A stretch of DNA of 64,000 bases from Gorsachius magnificus (Eukaryota > Chordata > Aves > Pelecaniformes > Ardeidae), in assembly GCA_034008185.1 (NCBI GenBank), contig CM067084.1, positions 69,102,612 through 69,166,611 on the forward strand. The letters run 5' to 3'. Within the stretch, counting starts at the first letter, position 1. Each line of letters opens with the position of its first letter. The notes beneath the pieces are model-generated. The model made no database searches. It saw only the letters and a program-made list of their open reading frames with translations, and had not been told where the DNA came from. This document shows positions 27,601 to 39,600 of the stretch, one piece after another. Made by a program: the position numbers and the translations under genes.

Positions 27601-30600
27601 TGATTCTATGATCACTTTAAAATTCTCTAATACAACATTCAGAAAAAACTCTGGTACTTTGCCTTCTATTTCAAAGTTAACTTTAACACCTCAGATCTCC
27701 AGCACATGGTCATTACAACATTTTCTATGTTACAAAGCTCATTTAGCTTTGTCGTCCAAATGACATTTATGTCTCCCCCTTTCTTTAGAAGATCCTGCTT
27801 GGTAACATTCCTCATTGTTATTATTTACCTCTTTTCCAGGGAAATAGTTTGAGGGGTCTATAACCAGAACTCCTTCTTCTTCAGTCTGAGTTACACTACA
27901 TGCTGTTTCAACTTTCTTTGGCTTAAGACTATGTTGTTGACTTTCTTCTTTTAGTTTTACTATCTTTCCCCTTGCTCCCAAACGTTTCTCTTTTCTCAGG
28001 TCTTCATAGGTAAAACCGAAAGAAGACAGAAATTCTTTCAATTTGCTATTTTCTAAAATAAAGTTTGCATTGGCTTTCTGAAATTCATCAAGCTGTACTG
28101 AAGTTTCTTTCTTGATTCTGTCCATCTCTCTTTTCAGCACACATTTTTCCTCCTGTAAATCAGAAATAGTTTGATAACAGCTGGTTTTGCACTCTTGAAG
28201 TTCTGAAACCAAGGTACTGTATTTGTCTTGTTCACGCTTTACCTCGGCCAAACATCCCAATAAAGTTTCCTTTTCACCTTCTAAAAGAGATATTCTTTGT
28301 AAATTTCCCTCTTTCTCTTGTATTAGTTCATTATATTTTGCTACATAGTTCTCCTTGTCTTGTAATAATTTAGCTATTTCTTTGAAGCATCTACTTCTTT
28401 CTTCTTTCAGGTCAGAAAGCAGCTGGAAATATCTCGTTTTCCTTCCATCCAGGGATAAAACACTCCGGGGCAGTTTATTTGATGCAATTGTCAATGCGTT
28501 GTTTTCAGAATTCTTATTTTTCTCTCCAACACATGAAAGGTTCTTAGAGAAGGTTTCAACAAAAAATGCTCCTGTGCTCATGGTGTTTTCTTCTGGTAAG
28601 TCATTATAACATCTACCAGCAACTTCTTTCTCATTAAGTAAGTTTTGGAATGAAAAAATGTTAACTTCATCTACTGCTAAAATGTATTGAAAATATGCAT
28701 CCATCTCCTCTTCCAGTGCACACATCATCTGAGCATATCTCTCATTCTCCTGTTGTAATATACTGACATTTTTTGAGTAATTTTCATTCTCTTGCATCAG
28801 TAGAAATATCCTCTCAGAACACACAGTCACCACTTTTTCCAGTGCATGTATTTTCACATTATGTTCATTACCAGCTTCCAGTGGTGACAGATGACAAAAA
28901 CACTCATAAAAATTGTTCCCTGGCAGGAACAGTTTGCTTAAGCACACAGCCCTCTCCTGCACAGGAGATGATGTGTTTAGCAGATACCTGTCTTCCTCTG
29001 ACAAAAAAAAATTCTGAGATGCATATTGCATGTTTTCAGCAGCTATTTCTTGACATGAGAAGTTCTTCTCGTTTGGCTTACACAGTTTCAGGGTCTGGTC
29101 TTTCTTTTTTTTCAGGCCAATATTGCTGGAAGGGTTTGTTTGGTGAGGTGGTTTCTGAGGTTGCTCTCCTATCGCCTCCATTTTGATTATGTTTTCTCCA
29201 TTATATACCCTATTCACATCAGAGGTGCAGATTTCTAAGAGGTTTCTTTTTTTCTGCATTGGTTGAAGGTTCCCTTCAAAATGCTTCTTTAAGTCTTTAA
29301 AATCAACAGATAAATTTTGGATATTCTGTGGGCTACCCAGTCTGTCTTTGGCTTCCATTCCTTGCTTCCCAGGCCTGATCAATTCAGTTTTATTTAAAAC
29401 TTCAGAACTTTCCTCAGGAACACAGGTCACCTGCTGTGGTTGGGCTTTCTCATGCTGTATTTCTTCTCCTTTAGCTCTCCCTCTAAAGATTTGATGATAC
29501 TTTCCATCATCAACAACTTTATCCAGGCATTCATTTTCACTTAGGCTTTTTGGCAGAATTTGCTTGTTTTCCCAACGTTTTTCCATGCTGTATTTTTCTA
29601 GAGATGATGTGATAATTTCAGTTACAGTGCAAGGCCTTTTTCCATAAAGAAGTACAGAAGCTTTGTCAGAAAATCCTCCTTCTGCAACAAAGCAGAGGCC
29701 ATCAAAGCAAAGAGTGGTATTTGCCTCACATAAATCCAAACTCCTCACTTTCTTTACAGAGGTGACAGCTGATATGTGGTAGCTTTCAGGTTCTAACAAG
29801 GTAAGTTGGGGCTTCTTCCTCATCAAAGCTTCAACCACAGAAACAGGGAACATCTTTGCTGGTAGATTTATAGCTTGTTCCTTCAAGAGAGAAAAGTTTT
29901 CTTCATCTTTGGTTTCCTTACTTGTCTCATCATTAGTTAAATTCTCAGAGCAAGAAGGAAGCAGTCTTGCTCCACAATAACTTGGGGTACATCTGAACAA
30001 AGTGAAACCATCTTCTAGAGTACCTGCCCTCTTCATTCCAAGGGTGACCTGGTAATAGCAGAAGAGAAATGTTTCAAACTGAAAAATATAAGCTAAGATA
30101 TATTGTTCCGTGTTGATAACCATAATGTATTTTTCACTTCATCCATAAAATACTTGATTACAGACAGATGAGAAAAAATATTTCCATACAAAGAGTTTGT
30201 AAATTATTTAAAATTTGCAACAAAAGTAAATAATTTTCTTAGTGCACACATGTATTCATCTTGAATAATATCTTTAGTAGCTATGATTTAAAGCTACTTT
30301 TATATTCATCTTTAGATACACCAACTTTTCGTTTTATCACAAAAGTCACAGACTCAATGTGCTCAAAGACAGCAAGAATAGTGGTGACTTTTCTTCTCAC
30401 CTGCTCAATCTCAGCTAGACCAGCAACTTCTGCATAGGCATTGGAATTGTGTTGCAAAACTGGTAGAAGTTCTTCTGGTAGCTCCTCCATCTGCTTTAGC
30501 CCATCACAGCTATATCCTGGTGTTTCTGTTATGGTAAAGCACTGGACAAGTGTAATGCCAGACCCAAACAGTTACATGAAAAACAAACCCAAAAACATCT

Positions 30601-33600
30601 GACCAGATGTTTTGAACAGAAAAGTATTTTAGTGAGAGCATGCTCAAAAGTTCCTTCTCTACCAGAAGCACACATCACCAATGATGCAGAGATAAGCAGG
30701 ACATTAAACAAGAAAGCAAACTTCTTAAGAAAACATAAATATTAAGCTTTAAAATAAGGTATATCTGGGGTCCTCCCCAGTTCTCAAAGCCTTTAAAAAT
30801 GGAAAACATATTTCATGATGGTGGGTAGACAAAAACTTACCGGTTAAACTTATGGGATAAAATTATTCAGTGCAGGTATACCTTTTCATATACTGAAATT
30901 TGCTATAAAATTTCCATTAAATTATGTTGGAAGAATTTACCTGATAAAATTTGGCAAGAACAGAGCTTCCACATTGTCTGATCTAAAAAGCAAATCTGAC
31001 TGCTGCACGGCATTCTCAAACACTATACTTCAGCCAGGACATGGGAAGTATCCCCTAATTCTTCACCTCTGTAGCTTCTTGAAAGTTTTGGGGTTTCTTG
31101 AGAAAGCTCCTATCTAAATGCTAGTATCATACCGGCAAACAGTTACTGCTTCACTTTCCCAAGATACAGTTTCCAGATTAGAAGGTTTTCAGAAGGTCTT
31201 ACACCTTCCAAGGCATGCACACCACATGAATGAAATCATCTTTATTTTATTGCACAGAAATGAAAGCAATAATTACAGTTTGTTTTCATACCAGACTCTT
31301 TAGCACGTAGCAGCACAACTGGAGTTTGAGTAGCTTTGCTTCTGAGTGAATCCAGGACTGCTCCCCATTTCCAATTTTGAATGTCATCCTGGATTTGTTC
31401 TCCATTCTTAATGGGAAAAGGAGGAGGAAAAGCAGAAAACAGGTCATAAACATACAGTGTTTGTGCTATGAAAAACAGGCACATAAATTTCCTTTGCTAT
31501 TTTACATTCAAAAGACCCACTATTTCCTTATAATTGCTATTATTTTGTACAATTTTCTCATTCCAACATTTTCTAGTAAATGTCATGGTTTTAAACTTCC
31601 CTATAATGTGTTCTTCATACTTTACAAAGAGTTAAGCAAGAAAATCTGAGTAATAAGCATGCAGTATGTCAGATCACAGGTGGAACACTATCAGAACAGA
31701 GAATAAATTATATGCTTATGTACAAAGAGAAAAGAAAGTCCAACCAAGTAGGGAATGAGACTAATAGTTCAGTGCCCAGCTACAACGATAACTGTTCCTA
31801 GGTTAGAAGAACTCAAAGTTTCTACTGATTGCCCTGAATAAAATTTTCTTTTCCATTGATAATTTAATTGTAAATTTCACATCCTGTTCTTGACATTTAT
31901 CTTGACTCTGTGATTGAATTTGGAAATTGTGACAACAATTTCTGGTCCAAAGCAGATACCCTTATTTCTTGATACACAGCAGGTCACATTTCGTATGCAA
32001 CGTGCTCATTTTTAGTGAACAGAAGACTCGGGTCCGATTTTCTCAACAAAACGCGTAATCGAGGTGGTAGCCAAAACAGCTACAGCACAGAAAACAAGCC
32101 AACACAGCCACTTTTGTCTTCCCGTACTGCTCTGCATCAAATGCCGGCAGAAAACTTGGTCCCTTTGGGCTGAGTTGCAGCTTTAAAACTACATATAGAT
32201 GGGAAAGGCAATGACTTCAAAGTCTTCGGTCTATAGTGAGTCAGAAAATGCCACTTGATTTTCCACATGATCACTAGTGAGAATAACTTGGATTTCAACC
32301 CAAGTCAGCTGGCACACTATAGTGCTCTGTTATGAGATCTTGACTGGGTGCCATAACTTAAGTGGAAACTACAACACTTCCAAGAGTTCTTCCTTCATTT
32401 TCTCAGTAATATTGGAGCTAACATTAATTCCTTGAAACACACACATTATTTTCCTGCAAGTTTGCCTTTATTTCTTCCCAGATATCTTCTCTTTATTGAT
32501 ATGTGGTTCTGTCAAAAGAAAGTTACACAAAATGATGTAAAAGATACAATGCTTGGATACAATGCTCTTTCACTGAAAAATTGTATACAAGCAGCTTTCC
32601 CGAAAAGTAACAGCATGAAAATCTTTCCTGTATTGCACACAATTTCTCTTTTTTACAGCTGTTGATGGAGTATGATGAGCTGAAATAGGACTTCTCTTTC
32701 AACTATTTTGGCTTGAATACTACAAGATCAAGGTAATGAGACTAGGAAATTCTATTTTAATAGGTGCTAGTAAAACAAAAGCCCTCTTCAGTTTTATGGT
32801 ACAACACCAGAGGTCTCCCTCCTCCTTTTATCATAGATACTGATTTTTTTCCCCTGCTATTTCAAGTCATTTTCTACTAGAAGAATCCAAGTGAATTAGT
32901 AGCAGTACCAAGAGGAAAAGACAACCAGAAATGCAGAAGGCACAAGATTTGATGCTGCTGATGGATTTAAGGAACGTTAAACACAGCATTTAAGGAATGC
33001 AACCTACTGTGCAGCAGACCAAAGTACACTAGCTTAACACAAATGATGGCCTGCTCATTTATACCAAAGACTGGGTAATGGAGACTCAGTAACCTCCTAT
33101 GACAACACAGGTGTAAATTAGTACTTAGAAAAGAAATGGTAAGAAAACCTTGTGTAGAGGAAAAAATAACCTTTTATTAAGGTACAGCATAGAATGAAAG
33201 AGATTTGGTCCTGTTTTTTGAAGACTCTTTGGATTAGTCTCAGGCAATTAGTTGATATATCTTGCTTTCACACCTTCAAATAACTCAACTTTTTTTTCTC
33301 CTTTTCTCAGTTTTCTCAAACCAAATATAATTCTCCACTACTTCTTCCCTGGCTCTGACATCCTCCCTCCTGATTTTAGTTGGGCAGTCCACTCGTAGCG
33401 CACATGGTGGTTGTACCTGTTTACAACTCAGTGCAAGTCCCTCTAGAATATCTTAAAATATTTTCAAACCTTATTCTTCATTCCCAAGAAAAAGTGAACT
33501 CACTAGTTAAAGTGACTATAGCAGTGGTTCAGGTATAAAAATAAGGAACAGCAGTCAGTCCTTCTGCCACTTCGGGGCAGCTATGGAGACACATGCGGTG

Positions 33601-36600
33601 AGGCACAGTTTCAGACCTTCCACAAAGGGCACCCATGTGCTGCCAGTTACTGCAGGATGACCTTACCACTCTTTCTCACACAGGCAACCTCCTGGACCTC
33701 ACTTCTTTGGGACTGTAGAGCCACTAAGGGTACAAAATCACCAGGTCTGCAAAGGTGCATTCAACTACCATTCACCTCTCTTATGAGGACAGGCTGAGGG
33801 AGTTGGGCTTGTTCAGCCTGGAGAAGAGAAGGCTGCGGGGAGACCTGATTACGGCCTTTCAGTATCTAAAGGGGGCCTATAGGAAAGATGGGGAAAATCT
33901 TTTTAGTAGGGCCAGCTGTGACAGGACAAGGGGTAATGGTTTTAAACTAAACCAGGGTAGGTTTAGACTGGATATAAGGAAGAAATTCTTTACAATGAGG
34001 GTGGTAAAACACTGGAACAGGTTGCCCAGAGAGGTGGTGGAGGCCCCATCCCTGGGAACATTCAAGGACAGGTTGGATGGGGCTCTGAGCAACCTGATCT
34101 AGTTAGTGGTGTCCCTGCTCACTGCAGGGGGGTTGGACTAGATGACCTCTAGGGGTCCCTTCCAACCCAAAACATTCTATGATTCTATGATTCTATGATT
34201 CTATGTTAAAACTTTGCCTTTATTTCTTCTAGCTTTTACAGAGAAAAGATCCCTTCTACCTTCTCCCAGTTCTGAAAGTACTCACAGTCTGATTGTCCTC
34301 CTATACTAAAGGGTTGGGTTTTTTCATGCCCATTACCTCTTGGTTAACTGAAGTTAAAATCAGGAGAGTTCTTGGGATATTGGGTCACAATTTGAATAGA
34401 GCATTTGAGTGTGAGGCTTAGCTGATTTCACTTTATTTAATAAATCCCCAGAATAAAAATACCCTCCACCTCAGTGCATAAAGAATAAAACTTTGTTTGA
34501 GTCCTCTCTGTGAAAAGAATTTTTCTTTGTCAGCAAAATGAATTGGCAGAAGCTAAATTACAGCATATGCAGAGCTTTCCCATGCAATGCTGGAGTGAAG
34601 TGCTTGAAGCAAACAAGTCCTATTCAGTGTATTCAGGGCATATCACAATGCTACGGAGCTGCAAACTATTGAATATCTCAACTCACTCCCAGTCATGAAT
34701 GCTGCATCCATCTTCCCTTGTTTACCATTATCCAGAAAAATCTCCTAGACAAGATTTATTGTCAGCTGTGCTTTTTTCTTCAGCATTTGGGCATGAATAA
34801 CATGTGAAAACTCAGCCAACCGTATGTGTACTCCTCCACTGAATGGTGTCCACGAGACAGAGGTCTCAGAAGTTCTTCTGGGCTCTACTTCTAGTGCAAA
34901 CTGAGACCTTTTGCCTTGGGCACGTCACTTAAAAACTTAAGGAAACAAGATTTGTGAAGTGCCCTCAATGTGCACCTAATAAAAGCACTGATGCGATCAA
35001 GCTCCAACTACTGATTCCAGAGAGTGTGAATTAGACACTCTGAAGTACTAATGCTTCAACACAAATAAACGAAAAAAATGCAGGAAGAAAAAAGCCTCAC
35101 ACTTGCATCTCGATTGCACATCTAATGACAAGTGTAATCCAGGGTGATATAAAGATAGAAGTTAATCATATTTTGCCTTATTTTTACTTACCAAGTCAAT
35201 ACTGTTGTCTCCGTTTGCCAATCTTGTAGGTCGTGCATCCTTTTCTTTCTTTTTTTTCAACTTCACCCTACCTTGATCTTTTAAAGCCCTGTTTTCATCC
35301 AAAAGTTCTTCCATTTCTTCCTGTACATTGATTTCAGATAATTTCAGTCTATAAACATGATGGCAAGATTCTTCCAATTTTCTTCTGAGAAAGGCTTCAG
35401 TGTCCTGAGAGCACTGGAGTTCAGTCATCAGGTCTGCCTGTTCTCTCCTGTTGTCCTCCTCTTTTTCCCTTAAGAACTTCAGATTTTTCTGAAAAGTCTC
35501 GAGGTGGCTTTTCATGTTGTGCTCCACATTTTCAATGTAAGTTTTCAATTCCATTGCTTCCATGTCGGGGTGTTTATAGCTCTGAGTCCCACTGAATGCT
35601 GATTCCAGCTTCTGCTGGAGATACTGCACCATTCCCTGTTCTAACTCAGATGTCAAAAGAACAATATGGGCACTAAGATCTAGGACTTGCTTTTCCAGCC
35701 TGGATACCTCACCCCGAAGGTAACATTCCCTTTCTCTCAGCACTGCTGTCTGTTGTCTCTGCCTTTGTTTGTAGTGCTCAAAATACTCTGACTGGCGCTT
35801 TAATTCATCTTCTTTTGTCTTCAGCTGCTCCTGAAGCCAAAGTAATTTTTCTTTTTGCTTCTTCTCTGACTTTTTTTGGTTTTCAACCTACAATTTCAGT
35901 GAGTTGTATGGTTAATGTCTTAATACTAAATCTCCTCTTCCCTTACAATTTTTCTTAATTTTGCAATAAATCTGCCCTTGTTTTCTGAAAACTGAGAAAT
36001 TACATACATAGCAATTACTTAAAGCCAGTAAAATCCTGTATTTAGAGAAAACCTGACCTAGTATTTTGTCATTTCAGCCATCGCTGATGCATCTTAGCAG
36101 GAAACAAACAAAACACACATTCACTCATATCTACTACTACATAAAATACATGAAGTTTTTAAACACTCCCTTTTGCATATTTTACAGCATACATTAAATC
36201 AAAAGAAACCCTTGGACTGGAATTCATATAACCAGCTCTGAACTAGAGAGTAACACATCATTAATACTGACAGTAGCATAGCACTGAGATGCTACAGCCA
36301 GAGAAGCTGTGGTTTCATTACAGAAAACATAAAATGCACTTTTCAGAGCCCAAGTTTTGCCCTTTGCCCTTTGCCATACCTGTCATCTGTCAGCTCTTTT
36401 TATGAACCCCATGGAAAAGGAGGAAGGAACAGATGCCTTTTGAATCAGCTTGAGAAAGACTTTGGTATTTTCATTTGCATCAAAGCGTGTTTGAACACAG
36501 AGACATACAGAGGTGAAAGATGTCAGTGAAAGACAGAGGAGACTTTCAGGATTCACATGCTGCCCTTCTTCTGAGCAGAGCAAGAGCCACCAGTATCACA

Positions 36601-39600
36601 GTGCCATCGTGGCAACTTTGAAGACAGACTGAAGGCACAGAGACATTACTGTATTTCTTCAAGGACTTCCTTCAGTCAGTCTTTTTGATCTCCAGCATTT
36701 TCCTGTCCGAGGGGTTCACCAGCAAGGAAAGGACAGGACAGGAGGAATGTTAGGTTGAAATGTTGTGCGAAGTCACGCAAGTGTGGGATAATAGTTTGGT
36801 TAACTGTTGCTGGGAATATATGTATGGCTAAGCTTCCCAAGTCTTCAAAAATACATTTCACTTTTAAATAAAAAAGCGAAGACTATTGTTCATTCTTTTG
36901 AGTCGTCCTGCATGGTACTAGTGTCCTGTCAGATTATTCAACTTTGACTTAAAACGCTGAGACAATGAAAGTTTATCTTGTGATAAACAGAATCAAAAGG
37001 TATCGTTTCCCTGTAGACTGTCCCTGAATAACTTTCATTCCTTCAATATTTTCATGGATCCATCCTATGAGCTGTGCAGACTTGGTAAAAATGCCCATTG
37101 CATGTGTTACCAGCCAACAGCCAACCTTTTGGATACAAAACATTTACGTGAAGAAGTACTAACGGGAGAACTGAAGGCTTTCCACTGCAGAGCTGACAAT
37201 TTCCCACCAGACACAGGGAGAGGGAGTTGTGAGGGCATGAAATAGCCAGTGGGGCCTTCTTGGCAAGGAGGGAGCAGCTCAGCTTGCTCCAGTGAAGGGC
37301 ACTCTGCAGAAGAGGGCTCGGATCGCAAGTGGTGACCCATACGACAGTGCATCACGGGGAAGAAGGTAAGACCCAAACCACCTGGGAAAGCGGGAAGAGG
37401 ACACAAAGCTAAGCAGGAAGCTTAAAGCATATGCAAGAGCAGGCGGGGCCCAGCTTGAAAATGCATGAGCAATTCAAGAGTCAGACGACAGGCTGAGCAG
37501 CTGCATTTCGTACAGAAAACAGGCTGGGTTAGCTGTGGTGTGCTGTTGTATTGCATTGGTAGGGAATCAAAAAAATGCTTTATTATGGGGCTAGAAAGTT
37601 AAAGTCTGACCTAGGGAGAAGGAATCCGCTGAGTGGGTTTTGGGGAGAAAGAAGTGAGTGGGAGCGTATATCTCAAAGATTAAGGGTCCAAATGAGAGGA
37701 ATAATGGCAGTGCTGTCAAAAACATTAGAGAAATAGAAAGTGGGGCAAAAAAGACCAAAAAGTGCATCTGATTCCTCTGGTTGTAGAAAAAGGGAAAGGT
37801 TGAGATGATTTAATGCTTAGAAACAGAGACGTCACTGGAGGTGAGATTGACTTATAAATTATTACCACAAAGGAGAAGCTAAACTAGGTCATTTGAAACA
37901 ATATCCTCCTCACCAAGTTGATCAGGTCCTCCTGAATGCCTCGCAGTTTCCCTTTAACACGAACATCTGCATTTTCAATCTGGTGCAACTTCATATTTAG
38001 TTTATCCATTGTCACAAGAAGTGTTTTGTGTGACAGCTCCAGCTCTTTCATCCTGTGATAGTGAGAATGGAGATCTGTGCTAAGTAAATACCACACAATA
38101 CAGTTCCAGATGGATAAGCAGTCATCAGCAATGCATCAATTTCTCTTTATTTTTCCATTTTTCTCCCAACAATAAAATAGTAACAAATCGTTGATCTCTA
38201 ATAATAAACACTTTATTCTTAACAAGTCTACTGGGGTTTGCACATTACACTGGAGACTCTCAAAACTGTTAAAGGCAACGTCTATGTTCCTTCTCTCTCT
38301 CGCTAGCTTAATATGAAAACCATAAGCAAACACATTTACAAGATTAATGTTCACTGAAGCTTGGCATGCTATATGAAGTAACAACTTACCATAAAGACAG
38401 CCACAACACTTTGGTCTCTATATGTATCTGACCATAGGACTTTGCTAGGTTCAGGTTCAGGGTTAGCAAATCCAAATTTTATATGATGGTAAATGCTTCC
38501 CATCGAAATTAAGATTACAGGTAACCTATAAGCAACAATGTGTTTTACTGACCAAAGGGAAAAACATGTTACTTGTAACATTCCTCACAGTGGATACTGC
38601 AACCTATAATGGCTAACTGTATTGACTTTGTCCACAAAGTTGGATTTTTGACAAAATATAGTTTTGCTTTGCCTGTTGCTAGTAAAATAGTAGTAGTGTT
38701 AGGTGATGTGATGTGGTGTGATGTGAAGGGGTTCCTCTACACAGCAGGAATACCGAAGATAAGATAATCTTACGAGAGCAATCTTCATGTTTTCCTTAAA
38801 GATTTCCTTCCCTTTTCAGCCTACACGTAAAAATTTTCTCCATGCTTTAAACAGTTGTGAATTCCAAAACATCCTTTTCTTGTTAAAGAAATTGTTTTTC
38901 TGAATCTCTCCTCTCCTGCGGCAGGTACTAAAGGCTCCTCTTCTCTCATTTCAGAGATGCACACGTTACCCCTGTGCCCCTCAGGACTGTGCTGTACCGT
39001 ATCTTCTTCCTTGAATTTCTTCGTTCAACCTTCAGCAGTCTTCCACTTGGCTCCCCTGCTCATTTCTATCTTCTAGCTTTGTCTTCCTGCCCCTACCTGC
39101 CAAAGTTTCCTGCTACCTCCATCCCAGCATGACAACACTACCTTTGTTCAAAAATCTCACATAAAAACATATTTCTGAAGCAACAGGGTTAAGATAGAAA
39201 ACACATCATTAAGTAAGTACCTATTTGTGTATCAAAGTGAACCTGACGAGGTCCTCCCCACCGTAGGCACTGCATAATCTAACACTGGTATCAAAGGAAA
39301 CTGGGCCACATCAGGCCAAAACTTGGCCCTGGCTAGTTACAGCTACTCACTCTGCTTTGCTCTTTTTTCCCAGCAGTTCTGCCTTCCACATCATTCCTCA
39401 TCTCATCTGTCTGATCTTCAGCCACAAGAACTTCAGGCACAGGATTGCTTTTCTCCCTACTGGCTAGCTAAGATCCCTGAAAATGGGCTTCCTATATCCC
39501 AGCCAAGTTTCAGCTGGCCATTTGCTCTCCTTGAACAGTTCTCTCATATTTCCTCTGTTTTGGTTGTAAATAAAGTTCTTCCCATCTTCCCCTCCCTGAA

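Larger units (their letters stand above)
24747..27828 (-). other. C4orf50 introns 7 and 6 (around exon 7)
   Basis: Intron 7 is 24747-26434 and intron 6 is 26537-27828. Intron 6 carries the longest CR1 copy in the window. Intron 7 shows nothing beyond short homopolymers. Confidence 0.8.

Noticed and set aside
27739..27828. Open frame continuing past the donor of C4orf50 exon 6 to a stop at 27739
   Set aside because: A good donor (GAG|GTAAAT) at 27828 keeps phase 0 into six further coding exons, so the continuation is intron. An alternative transcript ending here cannot be excluded.
28773..29186. Plus-strand open frame of 137 codons
   Set aside because: It is the antisense shadow of C4orf50 exon 6.
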